64,000 nt of DNA, from NCBI GenBank assembly GCA_963838095.1, contig CAWIPO010000008.1, positions 62,001 to 126,000 of the forward strand, read 5' to 3'. The DNA comes from CAWCGU01 sp963838095. Lineage in GTDB: Bacteria; Actinomycetota; Thermoleophilia; Solirubrobacterales; 70-9. Made by a program: the position numbers and the translations under genes. The notes under the pieces were generated by a model. The model had not been told where the DNA came from. It searched no databases and saw only the letters and a list, made by a program, of their open reading frames with translations. This document shows positions 42,879-51,310 of this stretch, piece by piece (within the stretch, counting starts at the first letter, position 1; the number at the start of each line of letters is the position of its first letter).

Positions 42879-43254
42879 GTGGCCCTCGAACCAGGCCTGG
42901 AGCGAATCGACTCGTTCACCGTCGAGGGGCGACTGCTGACCGACGTCGGCGGCACCATCGGCGTCTCGGTGCTCTCGACCCCGGGGATGATCGGGATGAT
43001 GGAGCGAACCTCAGCGATGCTTTCGCTCGAGAATCTGCCGGAGGGGAAGGCGACCGTGGGCTTCGAGGTCTGCATCAAGCACGTCGCGGCGGCCGGCGAG
43101 GGCGCCGAGTGCAGCATCCGCTCGACGCTACAGGGAGGTGATCGACGACCGCAAGCTCCGCTTCGACGTCGAGGTCACCGAGGGCGAGCGCACGATCGGC
43201 GTCGGCACCCACGAGCGCCGGGTGATCGAGGTGGGGAAGCTCGGGACGGAGTAG
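42879..43254 (+). CDS. FlK-like hot-dog thioesterase (frameshifted)
   Basis: Resembles the small fluoroacetyl-CoA-thioesterase-like family. LLTDVGGTIGVSVLSTPGMIGMMERTSAMLSLENLPEGKATVGFEVCIKHVAAAGEGAECSIRS is typical, with the E/T catalytic region (MERTSAM) and the HVAAA histidine. Near 43128 one extra base breaks the frame, after which REVIDDRKLRFDVEVTEGERTIGVGTHERRVIE continues in the next frame to a stop at 43254 (THERxV is the family end). The repaired length is about 125 codons. GTG 42879 is the start, 7 bases after the SDR stop. It hydrolyses an unknown short acyl-CoA. Confidence 0.8.
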
Positions 43255-43321
43255 AACGGCAAGCACCGAGGGAGGGCGGCCCGCAGGGTCGCTTGAGGGA
43301 CGCGAGACGGGGGGTGGCTTC

Positions 43322-44281
43322 TCACGCAGCCTTGGCAATCAGCTCGGCGACCATCGCCACGACGATCTCCGGCTCGTCTTCCAGCTGAAGCCAGGTAGTG
43401 CGCGGGCAGCGGATGCCCATCAGGGTGAGCTGCTGGTCGCGGCGGCGGTCGCGCTCGAAGGCGAACGGGGTCATGTGGGTTTCCTTGCCGTCGGTCTCGA
43501 GGATCAGCCGCTGCTCGGGCCAGTGGAAGTCGGGTTTGATCGTGATTCCGTTGGGGAGCTTCAGCGGTCTGTTGACGAGGGGTTCGGGGAGGCCGGCCTC
43601 GGTGAGCATGCGGATGAAGCGGCGCTCTAGCTTTGACTTCGTTTCACTCGTCAGCGGGTTGTAGGCACGAACGGCAGCATCGAGAGAAGGGGTTCCCTTG
43701 CGGCCTTGGGAGCGGCTCAGGACGTCGCGGATTGCCGTGAGGTCGAGGACTCGCAGGATTGCCGCCTGTTCGACGGCTTCGTTGAGTTCGCTTTGGCTCG
43801 CCTGCTCGGCGAAGTCCAGCAGGGTGCGGGCGACGGTCGTGACGGGGATGTTGTCCTTGATCGTGACGTCGCGTGTCAGCAGGGTGGTGGTGGCGTGGGC
43901 GCGGATGCCGTTACGCGACTTGACCCCGAGCTTCGGAACGCTGACGTCGATCGGATGCGGGCGGCGACGGACGAGCTTGTAATGCTCAATCCCCGAGCGG
44001 TGCGAAAGCGCGGCGTGGCCATAGGCCAGGACGGCCGCCATCCACTTGGCCTCCTGCGTCTCGGGAGCATGGCCCACCGCGTACACGCTTCGGTGCCTCG
44101 GGAGCAGGCGGCCGGATGTGACGCGGTCGCGAACGGCGGTTGCGCTCAGCCCTAGCTCTCGAAGCTGATCGAGGGAGACCTGACCATGCTGAGTGGAGGC
44201 GAGCTGCGAAATCGCTCGATCCGGAGGGGGTCCCCGTAGTTCCGTGGGATATAGCGACGCTTCTTCTGGGACCCCTGGCAT
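43322..44281 (-). CDS. AbiEi-like DNA-binding / DUF559 endonuclease-fold protein
   Basis: 319 residues, intact. The N-terminal winged helix (ISQLASTQHGQVSLDQLRELGLSATAVRDRVTSGRLLPRHRSVYAVGH) and middle AbiEi-like region (ALSHRSGIEHYKLVRRRPHPIDVSVP, IPVTTVARTLLDFA) lead to a C-terminal DUF559 domain with a PD-(D/E)XK-like core: KPDFHWPEQRLILETDGKETHMTPFAFERDRRRDQQLTLMGI (D...E-x-D). It is a paralogue of the frameshifted gene at 30357-31191. Function unproven; a DNA-repair or defence nuclease is possible. Solitary gene. Confidence 0.83.
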   Translation of the reverse strand: MPGVPEEASLYPTELRGPPPDRAISQLASTQHGQVSLDQLRELGLSATAVRDRVTSGRLLPRHRSVYAVGHAPETQEAKWMAAVLAYGHAALSHRSGIEHYKLVRRRPHPIDVSVPKLGVKSRNGIRAHATTTLLTRDVTIKDNIPVTTVARTLLDFAEQASQSELNEAVEQAAILRVLDLTAIRDVLSRSQGRKGTPSLDAAVRAYNPLTSETKSKLERRFIRMLTEAGLPEPLVNRPLKLPNGITIKPDFHWPEQRLILETDGKETHMTPFAFERDRRRDQQLTLMGIRCPRTTWLQLEDEPEIVVAMVAELIAKAA

Positions 44282-44384
44282 GGGGCCGATGATGGCGCTT
44301 GAAGTGCGCCCTGTTAGTGCTTGTTCGTGCCGACTTTGAGGCCGGGGCGGGCTGAATGTGCGTCGGCTTCTAGGCTTGTTCGCA

Positions 44385-45314
44385 ATGGCTGAGATGGCTC
44401 AACGGGTGCGGATTCGCGAGGTTGGTCCTCGCGACGGGTTTCAGAACGAGCCCGAGGTGATTTCGACCGCCGACAAGGTGCGGCTGATCGGGATGCTCGC
44501 CGGGTCGGGGCTTCAGCGGCTCGAGGTGACCTCGTTCGTGCGCCCGGACGTGATTCCCCAGCTCGCCGATGCCGAGCAGGTGCTGGAGGCGATCGATCGA
44601 CCCGAAGGGGTGGCGTTGTCGGTGTTGATCCCCAACGAGCGCGGGCTCGAGCGGGCGCTCGGATATCGCGATCGCTTCGACGAAGTGAACCTGTTCCTCT
44701 CCGCCACCGAGACGCACAACCGCAAGAACGTCAATCGCTCGATCGAGGAGTCGCTTTCCGGGCTGGAGCGGACCATCCAGCGTGCTCGCTCCGAGGGGTT
44801 GCGCTGCGAAGGCGTGATCTCGGTCGCCTTCGGCTGCCCCTATGAGGGCGCTGTGCCGCCGGAGCGCGTCTTCGAGATCGCCCGCCGCCTGGCCGCTGCA
44901 GGCTGCGAGGAGGTCGCTTTCGGCGACACCACGGGAATGGCGAACCCGCGCCAGGTACGGGAGTTCTTCCCCGCGGCGCGCGACGCGCTCCCGGACGTCG
45001 AGCTGACCGCTCACTTCCACAACACCCGAGGGCAGGGCCTGGCGAACGTGCTCGCCGCCCTCGAGACGGGAGTGGAGTCGTTCGAGTCCTCGTTCGGTGA
45101 GCTCGGCGGCTGTCCGGTTCCCCCGGGGGCAACCGGCAACATTGCGACCGAGGATCTCGCTTCTATGCTCCACGAGATGGGGATCGAGACGGGGATAGAC
45201 CTGGAAGCGCTGCTGGCCGCCTCGAGATCGGTGCAGGAGCTGCTCGGCCGCCCGCTCGGAAGCCATCTGCTGACCGCCGGTCCCGTGAGCTGGTCCGGAA
45301 CGGCGAGCTCATGA
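44385..45314 (+). CDS. Hydroxymethylglutaryl-CoA lyase
   Basis: 309 residues. It cleaves HMG-CoA to acetoacetate and acetyl-CoA, the last step of leucine breakdown. The DRE-TIM metallolyase barrel shows RIREVGPRDGFQNEPEVI (Arg-Asp catalytic pair), VEVTSFV-like RLEVTSFVRPDVIPQLADA, AFGDTTGMANPRQV, HFHNTRGQGLANVLAALE (metal His pair) and the active-site loop GGCPVPPGATGNIATED with its cysteine. ATG 44385 is chosen. The next gene starts within its stop codon (ATGA). Confidence 0.92.
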   Translation: MAEMAQRVRIREVGPRDGFQNEPEVISTADKVRLIGMLAGSGLQRLEVTSFVRPDVIPQLADAEQVLEAIDRPEGVALSVLIPNERGLERALGYRDRFDEVNLFLSATETHNRKNVNRSIEESLSGLERTIQRARSEGLRCEGVISVAFGCPYEGAVPPERVFEIARRLAAAGCEEVAFGDTTGMANPRQVREFFPAARDALPDVELTAHFHNTRGQGLANVLAALETGVESFESSFGELGGCPVPPGATGNIATEDLASMLHEMGIETGIDLEALLAASRSVQELLGRPLGSHLLTAGPVSWSGTASS

Positions 45315-46786
45315 TCAGACCCGGCTTGATCATCGCGGCGCTCATGGCTGTGCTCGGCATCGCGTTTCACGCAACAGCAGCCTCGGCGTCGCCCGGTGGC
45401 GAGCGCGGGGCAAGAGCTGCGCTCGCGCATGCGGAGGACGTGCTTGCCGGCGATCTGCCGCCGGCGCGGCGGAACGCGACCCTCGCCCTGCTTGATCTCC
45501 GGCAGCGGCTGGGAGCCTTGAGCAGGCCCGAGCGCAAACGCGCTTCGGCGCTGTTTGCACGCCCCACGGACAGAGGCGTCGATCGGCCAAGCAACCCCCA
45601 CTACAACCGCCGCGAGGCAAAGCCGGTCTGCGGCCCCAATTTCTGCGTCCACTACGTGACCAAGGGGAAGCACGCCCCAAGCCTCAAGGACGCTGACGGG
45701 AACGGGGTTCCCGACTACGTGGACTCGACCCTCTCCTATCTCGAGCAGGTCTACGTCGTCGAGCACGAGACGCTGGGCTGGCCGGCGATCGTCTCCGACG
45801 GCAACGCCGGCGGCAATAGGCGCTCTGACGCCTATCTCGCGGACATACCGCTGTTCGGATACGCGACCTCCGACAGGGGCGAGCCTCGGGGGAGCGGTTA
45901 CCTCGTCCTCGACGACGACTACAAGGAGTTTCGGATCTACCACCTCGCTCCCGAGATCGCGCTGCGGACGACGATCGCCCACGAGTTCAACCACGTGCTC
46001 CAGTTCACGTTCCGGGCCGTTTACGAGAGCTGGGCGTTCGAGGCCACCGCCAGCTGGATGGAGCTGAAGGTGTTCCCCGAAGACAACAGCCCGATCGGGC
46101 TGCCGGCCTTCGCTCGCGAGACAGCACTCCCGCTGACCTCGGGAACTCCCCGGGAGACCACCAAGATCTACGGCTCGTTCATCTTCCTGCTCTATCTCGA
46201 CCATCAATTCGGGCCGGAGGTGGTGCGGCGGATGTGGGAGCTGAGCAAGGCGGCGAAGCAGAATCCGTCCCTGGCGCTCGACCGGGCGATCGCAGCGGCC
46301 GGCGGCGGCGGCTTCGAGACACAGTTCAGCCTCTTCTCCGCGGCCGTCGCCGAGTACGAGGCCGCGAACACGGGATTCCTGCCCGAGGTCCAGTTCCTCA
46401 ACCCCCGCCCCGATATCCGGCGCCTGGATCGTCTCGGCCCGGGTGACGCGATCAACGGGAGGATGGACCACGCGACGTTCGCGATGTTCGACGTGCGCGC
46501 CGGCGGAGATGTCGTGACGGCGGAAGCGAAGCTGCCTCGCGGGGTTCCCGGCGCCCTCGCCTTGGTCGGCCTGGAAGGCCCCGTTGCGGGCGGGACCGCC
46601 ACCGTGGAAATCGCCGAGCGACCGAAGGGCGGGCGCGTCAGCGTCACTCTCACCGGCGCGACACGGTTCTCGCGCATCACCGCCGTCATCGTCAACTCCA
46701 GCATCGCCCAGCGCGGCTACGACCGCGGGCGCGGGGATTACGCATGGAACGACGACAACGCCCGCGTCTCGCTGTCGATCGACTGA
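45311..46786 (+). CDS. Secreted HExxH metalloprotease-like protein
   Basis: 491 residues with a signal peptide (LIIAALMAVLGIAFHATAASA). A Ca-binding-like DADGNGVPDYVD loop precedes a gluzincin-like site: TTIAHEFNHVLQFTFRAVYESWAFEATASWMELKVF, with HEFNH (HExxH zinc ligands and catalytic Glu) and a downstream Glu as likely third ligand. It resembles the MXAN_6640 type of putative surface metalloproteases. The C-terminal 100 residues form a beta domain. Translationally coupled to the HMG-CoA lyase gene (ATGA overlap), an odd pairing of a catabolic enzyme with a secreted protease. Confidence 0.8.
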   Translation: MIRPGLIIAALMAVLGIAFHATAASASPGGERGARAALAHAEDVLAGDLPPARRNATLALLDLRQRLGALSRPERKRASALFARPTDRGVDRPSNPHYNRREAKPVCGPNFCVHYVTKGKHAPSLKDADGNGVPDYVDSTLSYLEQVYVVEHETLGWPAIVSDGNAGGNRRSDAYLADIPLFGYATSDRGEPRGSGYLVLDDDYKEFRIYHLAPEIALRTTIAHEFNHVLQFTFRAVYESWAFEATASWMELKVFPEDNSPIGLPAFARETALPLTSGTPRETTKIYGSFIFLLYLDHQFGPEVVRRMWELSKAAKQNPSLALDRAIAAAGGGGFETQFSLFSAAVAEYEAANTGFLPEVQFLNPRPDIRRLDRLGPGDAINGRMDHATFAMFDVRAGGDVVTAEAKLPRGVPGALALVGLEGPVAGGTATVEIAERPKGGRVSVTLTGATRFSRITAVIVNSSIAQRGYDRGRGDYAWNDDNARVSLSID

Positions 46787-46816
46787 CGGAGCCGGCGCTC
46801 ATCTAGGCTGCGTGCC

Positions 46817-47215
46817 GTGCGCAGCGATGCCTTCAGGCAAGCGGTCAGCGACGGGGACCCCGCGGCGATGGCCGCGGCGCTTTCCCCCGAGGTCATTTTT
46901 CGCAGTCCCGTCGTGTACAAGGCATATGAGGGTCGCGACGCGACGCTGGCCGTGCTCGATGCTGTCTCTCGCGTTTTCGAGGACTTCGAGTACCTGGACA
47001 CGGTCGAGGGCACCGATTCGGCGGCGCTGATCTTCCGCGCCCGGATCGGCGATCGCGAGCTCGAGGGACTCGACCACCTCCGCTTCGACTCCGACGGTCT
47101 GATCTCCGAGCTGCGGGTGATGGTGCGGCCGATGAGCGGCATGCACGCTCTGGGTGAGGCGATGAAGGCCGAGCTGGAGCGGGTCGCAGCGGCAAGCTCC
47201 GCAGGCGACGGCTAG
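46817..47215 (+). CDS. NTF2-fold (SnoaL-like) protein
   Basis: 132 residues from GTG 46817: DAFRQAVSDGDPAAMAAALSPEVIFRSPVVYKAYEGRDATLAVLDAVSRVFEDFEYLDTVEGTDSAALIFRARIGDRELEGLDHLRFDSDGLISELRVMVRPM is a textbook NTF2-like domain with the limonene-epoxide-hydrolase/SnoaL arrangement. Function unknown. 54 bases before the 3-hydroxyacyl-CoA dehydrogenase gene. Confidence 0.8.
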   Translation: MRSDAFRQAVSDGDPAAMAAALSPEVIFRSPVVYKAYEGRDATLAVLDAVSRVFEDFEYLDTVEGTDSAALIFRARIGDRELEGLDHLRFDSDGLISELRVMVRPMSGMHALGEAMKAELERVAAASSAGDG

Positions 47216-47269
47216 GCTCCCCCGTCCACCAAGCCGGTGGGGTGCCGGCGATGACGGGAGGCTTCCTGA

Positions 47270-48154
47270 ATGGAGATAAGCAAGGTAGGAGTGCTCGGCT
47301 GCGGCCTGATGGGCCACGGGATCACCCAGATCTGCGCGCAGGCGGGTTGGGACGTGGTCGTGCGTGAAGTGGACCAGGCGACCCTCGACAAGGGAGTCGC
47401 AAAGATCGAGAAGCAGCTCGCCCGCGCCGTTGAGAAGGGCAAGGTCGAGCAAGCCGACGCCGACGCCGTGCGCGCGCGGATCAACCCGACGCTCGACTAC
47501 TCGGACCTCGCCGACAGCGACCTGGTGATCGAGGCGATCACGGAGAGCCTCGACCAGAAGCTCGAGATGTGGCGCGAGGTGGACGCGATCGTGAAGCCCG
47601 ACGCCTACTTCGCCACCAACACCTCCTCGCTGGCCGTGATCGACCAGGCGGCGGCGACATCCCGGCCGGAGAAGTTCCTCGGCCTGCATTTCTTCAACCC
47701 GGCGCAGGTGATGCCGCTGCTCGAGGTGGTGCAGACGGTGACCACAGGCCCCGAAGCGATCAAGCTCGGGTTCGAGGTTGGGGAGAAGCTCGGCAAGACC
47801 TCAGTTCACGCGAAGGACAAGACCGGGTTCATCGTCAACCGGCTGCTGGTCCCGTTCCTGTTGGATGCGATCCGCGCCTTCGAGGAGGGGGTCGGCTCGA
47901 TCGAGGAAATCGACGCGGGGATGATGGCGGGCGCGAATCACCCGATGGGCCCGCTGACGCTGTCGGACTTTGTCGGGCTCGACACGCTTGCCGCGATCGG
48001 TGACGTGATGTTCGACGAGTACCGCGAGCGTCGCTTCGCCGCCCCGCCGACGCTTCGCAAGATGGTTGCCGCCGGCTTCTACGGGCGCAAGTCCGGACGC
48101 GGGTTCTACGACTATTCGGGCGACGAGCCGGTCGCCGTCGACCCCGGGCTCTAG
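47270..48154 (+). CDS. 3-hydroxybutyryl-CoA dehydrogenase
   Basis: 294 residues. It interconverts 3-hydroxyacyl-CoA and 3-oxoacyl-CoA with NAD(P). The Rossmann loop VGVLGCGLMGHGITQICAQAGWDVVVRE is intact. Catalytic elements NTSSLAVIDQAAATSRPEKFLGLHFFNPAQVMPLLEVV contain the active-site Ser/His (HFFNP), and ANHPMGPLTLSDFVGLDT is the C-terminal substrate helix. The 294-residue size fits the stand-alone Hbd/PaaH type, not the multifunctional FadB. The gene is 8 bases before the acyl-CoA carboxylase gene. It would feed crotonyl-CoA production or butyrate metabolism. Confidence 0.93.
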   Translation: MEISKVGVLGCGLMGHGITQICAQAGWDVVVREVDQATLDKGVAKIEKQLARAVEKGKVEQADADAVRARINPTLDYSDLADSDLVIEAITESLDQKLEMWREVDAIVKPDAYFATNTSSLAVIDQAAATSRPEKFLGLHFFNPAQVMPLLEVVQTVTTGPEAIKLGFEVGEKLGKTSVHAKDKTGFIVNRLLVPFLLDAIRAFEEGVGSIEEIDAGMMAGANHPMGPLTLSDFVGLDTLAAIGDVMFDEYRERRFAAPPTLRKMVAAGFYGRKSGRGFYDYSGDEPVAVDPGL

Positions 48155-48162
48155 GGTCGGGC

Positions 48163-49689
48163 GTGGCGCTGGGTCGACTGGGCGAGGCTCTCGAGGCCGC
48201 GCTATCGGGTGGGCCCGAGCGCCATCATCTGAAGACCGAGGAGCAGGGGAAGCTTCCAGTCAGGGAGCGGGTCGCGCGGCTCGTCGACCCCGAGTCGTTC
48301 GCCGAGGAGGCGCTGCTCGCCAACTGGGGCGAGGAGGGCCTCGGCGCCGACGGCGTCGTCACCGGCCTGGCCCTGATCGGCGGCCGTCAGGTCGCGCTGA
48401 TGGCGAACGATCCGACCGTGAAGGCGGGCTCGTGGGGAGCGAAGACGGTGGAGAAGATCCTCCGGATCCAGGAGCGTGCGCTCACACTCGAGGTGCCGAT
48501 GATCTATCTCGTCGATTCCGCGGGCGGGCGGATCACGGACCAGGTGCAGATGTTCCCGGGGCGCCGGGGCGCGGGGCGGATCTTCTACAACGAGGTGCGG
48601 CTGTCGGGCCGGGTGCCGCAGCTCTGCCTGCTGTTCGGCCCCTCGGCGGCCGGCGGCGCCTACATCCCCGCCTTCTGCGACGCCGTGATCATGCGCGACG
48701 GAAACGCCTCGATGTACCTCGGCTCGCCGCGGATGGCGCAGATGGTGATCGGCGAGGACGTTTCGCTGGAGGAGATGGGCGGCGCGCGGATGCACACCGC
48801 GGTCTCGGGATGCGGCCATTTCCTGGCCGAGAGCGACGAGGCGGCGATCGACCTCGCGAAGCGCTACATGGCGTTCATGCCGCGCTGCTGGCGCGAGCCC
48901 GCGCCGAGCGCGCCGCCGGCAGAGCCGGCGGACGGGCGCAGCGTCTCCGAGGTCGTCCCGGACGACGAGAAGACTCCCTTCGACGTCGAGGAGCTGATCG
49001 CGTCGATCGTCGACGAGGGCTCGTTCCTCGAGGTGCAGGCGCGCTGGGCGAAGGAGCTGGTCGTCGGCTACGCGCGCCTCGACGGCCGCGCGATCGGGAT
49101 CGTCGCCAACCAGCCGAAGGTGAAGGGCGGGGTCCTGTTCGTCGACTCCGCCGACAAGGCGGCGCGGTTCATCCAGACCTGCAACGCGTTCAACATTCCG
49201 CTGCTCTTTCTCGCCGACGTGCCCGGGTTCATGATCGGGACGCAGGTGGAGCGCCAGGGGATCATCCGCCACGGGGCGAAGATGGTGTCGGCGGTGTCCG
49301 AGGCGACGGTGCCGAAGATCTCGGTGATCGTGCGCAAGGCCTACGGCGCGGGGCTTTACGCGATGGCGGGCCCGGCATTCGAGCCCGACTGCTGCATCGC
49401 GCTGCCGACGGCGTCGATCGCGATCATGGGCCCGGAGGCGGCGATCAACGCCGTCTTCTACAACCAGGTGCAGGCGATCGAGGACGAGGCCGAGCGGGAG
49501 CGGTTCGTCATCGACAAGCGCGAGGAGTACGCGGCCGACATCGACATCCTGCACCTCGCGTCGGAGCTGGTGGTGGACGCCGTGATCGAGCCCGATTCGC
49601 TGCGCGCCGAGCTGATCCGCCGCTTCGCGCTCGCAGAGACGAAGAGCCGGCACTTCTCCGAGCGGCGAAACCCGATCACCCCCGCCTGA
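48163..49689 (+). CDS. Acyl-CoA carboxylase beta (carboxyltransferase) subunit
   Basis: 508 residues from GTG 48163. The biotin-dependent carboxyltransferase moves CO2 from carboxybiotin to an acyl-CoA. The N- and C-crotonase halves are clear: DSAGGRITDQVQMFPGRRGAGRIFYNEVRLSGRVPQLCLLFGPSAAGGAYIPAFCD, then ADVPGFMIGTQVERQGIIRHGAKMVSAVSEATVPKISVIVRKAYGAGLYAMAGPAFEPDC with the oxyanion-hole glycines. The alpha (biotin) subunit is not in the window. Substrate may be propionyl-, acetyl- or methylcrotonyl-CoA. The HMG-CoA lyase nearby hints at leucine catabolism, and the ccr set hints at propionyl-CoA. Confidence 0.9.
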   Translation: MALGRLGEALEAALSGGPERHHLKTEEQGKLPVRERVARLVDPESFAEEALLANWGEEGLGADGVVTGLALIGGRQVALMANDPTVKAGSWGAKTVEKILRIQERALTLEVPMIYLVDSAGGRITDQVQMFPGRRGAGRIFYNEVRLSGRVPQLCLLFGPSAAGGAYIPAFCDAVIMRDGNASMYLGSPRMAQMVIGEDVSLEEMGGARMHTAVSGCGHFLAESDEAAIDLAKRYMAFMPRCWREPAPSAPPAEPADGRSVSEVVPDDEKTPFDVEELIASIVDEGSFLEVQARWAKELVVGYARLDGRAIGIVANQPKVKGGVLFVDSADKAARFIQTCNAFNIPLLFLADVPGFMIGTQVERQGIIRHGAKMVSAVSEATVPKISVIVRKAYGAGLYAMAGPAFEPDCCIALPTASIAIMGPEAAINAVFYNQVQAIEDEAERERFVIDKREEYAADIDILHLASELVVDAVIEPDSLRAELIRRFALAETKSRHFSERRNPITPA

Positions 49690-49755
49690 CCGCCCGAGTT
49701 TTGGCGGCACACCCTCGGGTAAGGGATTACCGACAAACGAATCGAGGAGGAAGAG

Positions 49756-50143
49756 ATGTCAAACGTTGATACCGCCAAGGCCGCTTACCAGGCGTTCTCG
49801 AGCGGTGACATGGGAACACTCGCGGGCTATTTCGCGGAGAACGCGGAGTGGCACACGTCGGACGAGCTGCCGAACGGCGGCACGACCAGCGGCCGGGACG
49901 AGATCCTGGCGAACTTCGGGCGCATCCCGGAGTACTGGTCGGAGTTCTCGGTCGTGCCCGACGACTTCATCGACGGCGGGGACAAGGTGGTCGTGCACGG
50001 CACCGCAGACGGGCACAGCCGCCGAGGGCGGCGGCAGCTTCGAAGCGCACTACCTGCACCTGATGGTGTTCGACTCCGACGGCAAGGTCGTCCGGGGCGA
50101 GTTCATCACCGACAGCGCGAAGGCGCTGAAGGCGCTGGGCTAG
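49756..50143 (+). CDS. SnoaL-like ketosteroid-isomerase-fold protein (frameshifted)
   Basis: SNVDTAKAAYQAFSSGDMGTLAGYFAENAEWHTSDELPNGGTTSGRDEILANFGRIPEYWSEFSVVPDDFIDGGDKVVVHGTADG is a SnoaL-like domain. One extra G in the GGG at 50011-50013 breaks the frame, and the protein continues as TAAEGGGSFEAHYLHLMVFDSDGKVVRGEFITDSAKALKALG to 50143. The repaired length is about 129 codons. ATG 49756 follows GAGGAGGAAG. Function unknown; it is expressed separately from the upstream carboxylase (66-base gap). Confidence 0.8.
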
Positions 50144-50174
50144 GCGTAGCCGCGCGGGCGGCTGAGCCCCCGGC

Positions 50175-51239
50175 TCAGCCGCCGCCGTTCCGGCTGGCGC
50201 CGGTTTCGACGCGCTCGCCCAGCCGCTGGGCCATCCGGCTCTCCTCGCGCTGCTCGACATCCGAGGTCGCGGGCATCACGTCGGGGCGGCGCTCCGCCGA
50301 CTCCCGCCAGTGCGCCGGGGCGGGGCGATCGCCGTTCTCCTGCGCCGGCGGCACCGGCACGCCGGCCCAGCCAGGGCGCTCGCGGACGCGGCGCTCGGCG
50401 TCGCGGAGGTAGCCCTGGATGATCGTCAGACCCTCGAGCCCGGGGATGGCGGCGATCGTCTCGTCGATGCCGCGGGCGTGCTCCCAGCCATCGGGCGAGT
50501 CGGCGAAGAGGTAGAGGCCGAGCGCGTCGACCTCCTCCTCGGACTTGACGCCGGCGCCGACCGGCGACCACAGGTGTTCCAGCACCCAGCGGACCATCCG
50601 GGCGGTGCCGGGGCTGCGCTCCATCCGCGCCTTCGCCTGGGCGCGGTAGAAGGCGAAGTGGCGGCGCTCGTCCTGGATCACCTTGTGCAGCAGCTGGTGC
50701 ATCACCGGGTGCTCCGAGCGGCGGATGAGGGCGTAGTAGCCGGTCAGCGTCGTCAGCTCGTTCACCGCTCCCCACATCATGTGGATGGCGGCGAAGTCGC
50801 GCGCGAGCAGCGAGCCGAGCATCGTCGGCAGGATCCCGAGCCCGTTGCCGACGCCGATTCGGACGCGAAGGTCGCGCCAGCGGTTCGGATGGGTGGGGAG
50901 GGGGGTGCGGCCGTCGGGAAGGCGGGGCTCGATCGGGTCCTCGATCCCGTGTGCGCGCAGGAAGTCGGAGAACGCCTCCCCGTGCCACAGCTCTTCGTAC
51001 ACCCAGCAGGAGAGGAAGGCGGTGATCTGCGGGTCGGCCGCGACGCGGGTGGCGAGCAGGTCGCGGAGGTAGATCACCGTGTGCGTCTCGATGTCCATCA
51101 TGTAGTGCAGGCACATGACGTCGCCGTCGCTCAGGCGGTGATCGGGGATCCGGTCCCAGTCGATGTCCGAGAGATCGACCTTCTTGGAGTTGCGCAGGTA
51201 GCGGTCGAGATCGAACTCGACCTGTGCCGGCTGGGTCAT
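50175..51239 (-). CDS. Ferritin-like diiron oxygenase/desaturase-type protein
   Basis: 354 residues with an all-helical core carrying a diiron pattern: MMDIETHTVIYLRDLL (first Glu/His helix), WVYEELWHGEAFSDFLRAHG (E-E-x-x-H), AVNELTTLTGYYALI (Glu) and VIQDERRHFAFYRAQA (D-E-x-x-H). The order fits acyl-ACP-desaturase- or AurF-like enzymes, which use O2 to desaturate or hydroxylate. The last about 80 residues are Pro/Arg-rich and probably disordered. Start ATG 51239, with AGGAGACGGAG upstream. The next gene on this strand is the M28 peptidase, upstream. Confidence 0.8.
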   Translation of the reverse strand: MTQPAQVEFDLDRYLRNSKKVDLSDIDWDRIPDHRLSDGDVMCLHYMMDIETHTVIYLRDLLATRVAADPQITAFLSCWVYEELWHGEAFSDFLRAHGIEDPIEPRLPDGRTPLPTHPNRWRDLRVRIGVGNGLGILPTMLGSLLARDFAAIHMMWGAVNELTTLTGYYALIRRSEHPVMHQLLHKVIQDERRHFAFYRAQAKARMERSPGTARMVRWVLEHLWSPVGAGVKSEEEVDALGLYLFADSPDGWEHARGIDETIAAIPGLEGLTIIQGYLRDAERRVRERPGWAGVPVPPAQENGDRPAPAHWRESAERRPDVMPATSDVEQREESRMAQRLGERVETGASRNGGG

Positions 51240-51310
51240 GGCGGCTCCGTCTCCTGTTGCTGGACTGCGGGCTCTCTGCGGTGAATCTACGCCAGCGAGC
51301 CGGGTTCGGT

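Noticed and set aside
3150..50020. Programmed +1 frameshifting as an explanation for the eight broken genes
   Set aside because: The shift sites share no common slippery motif, and the affected families are not known to be recoded.
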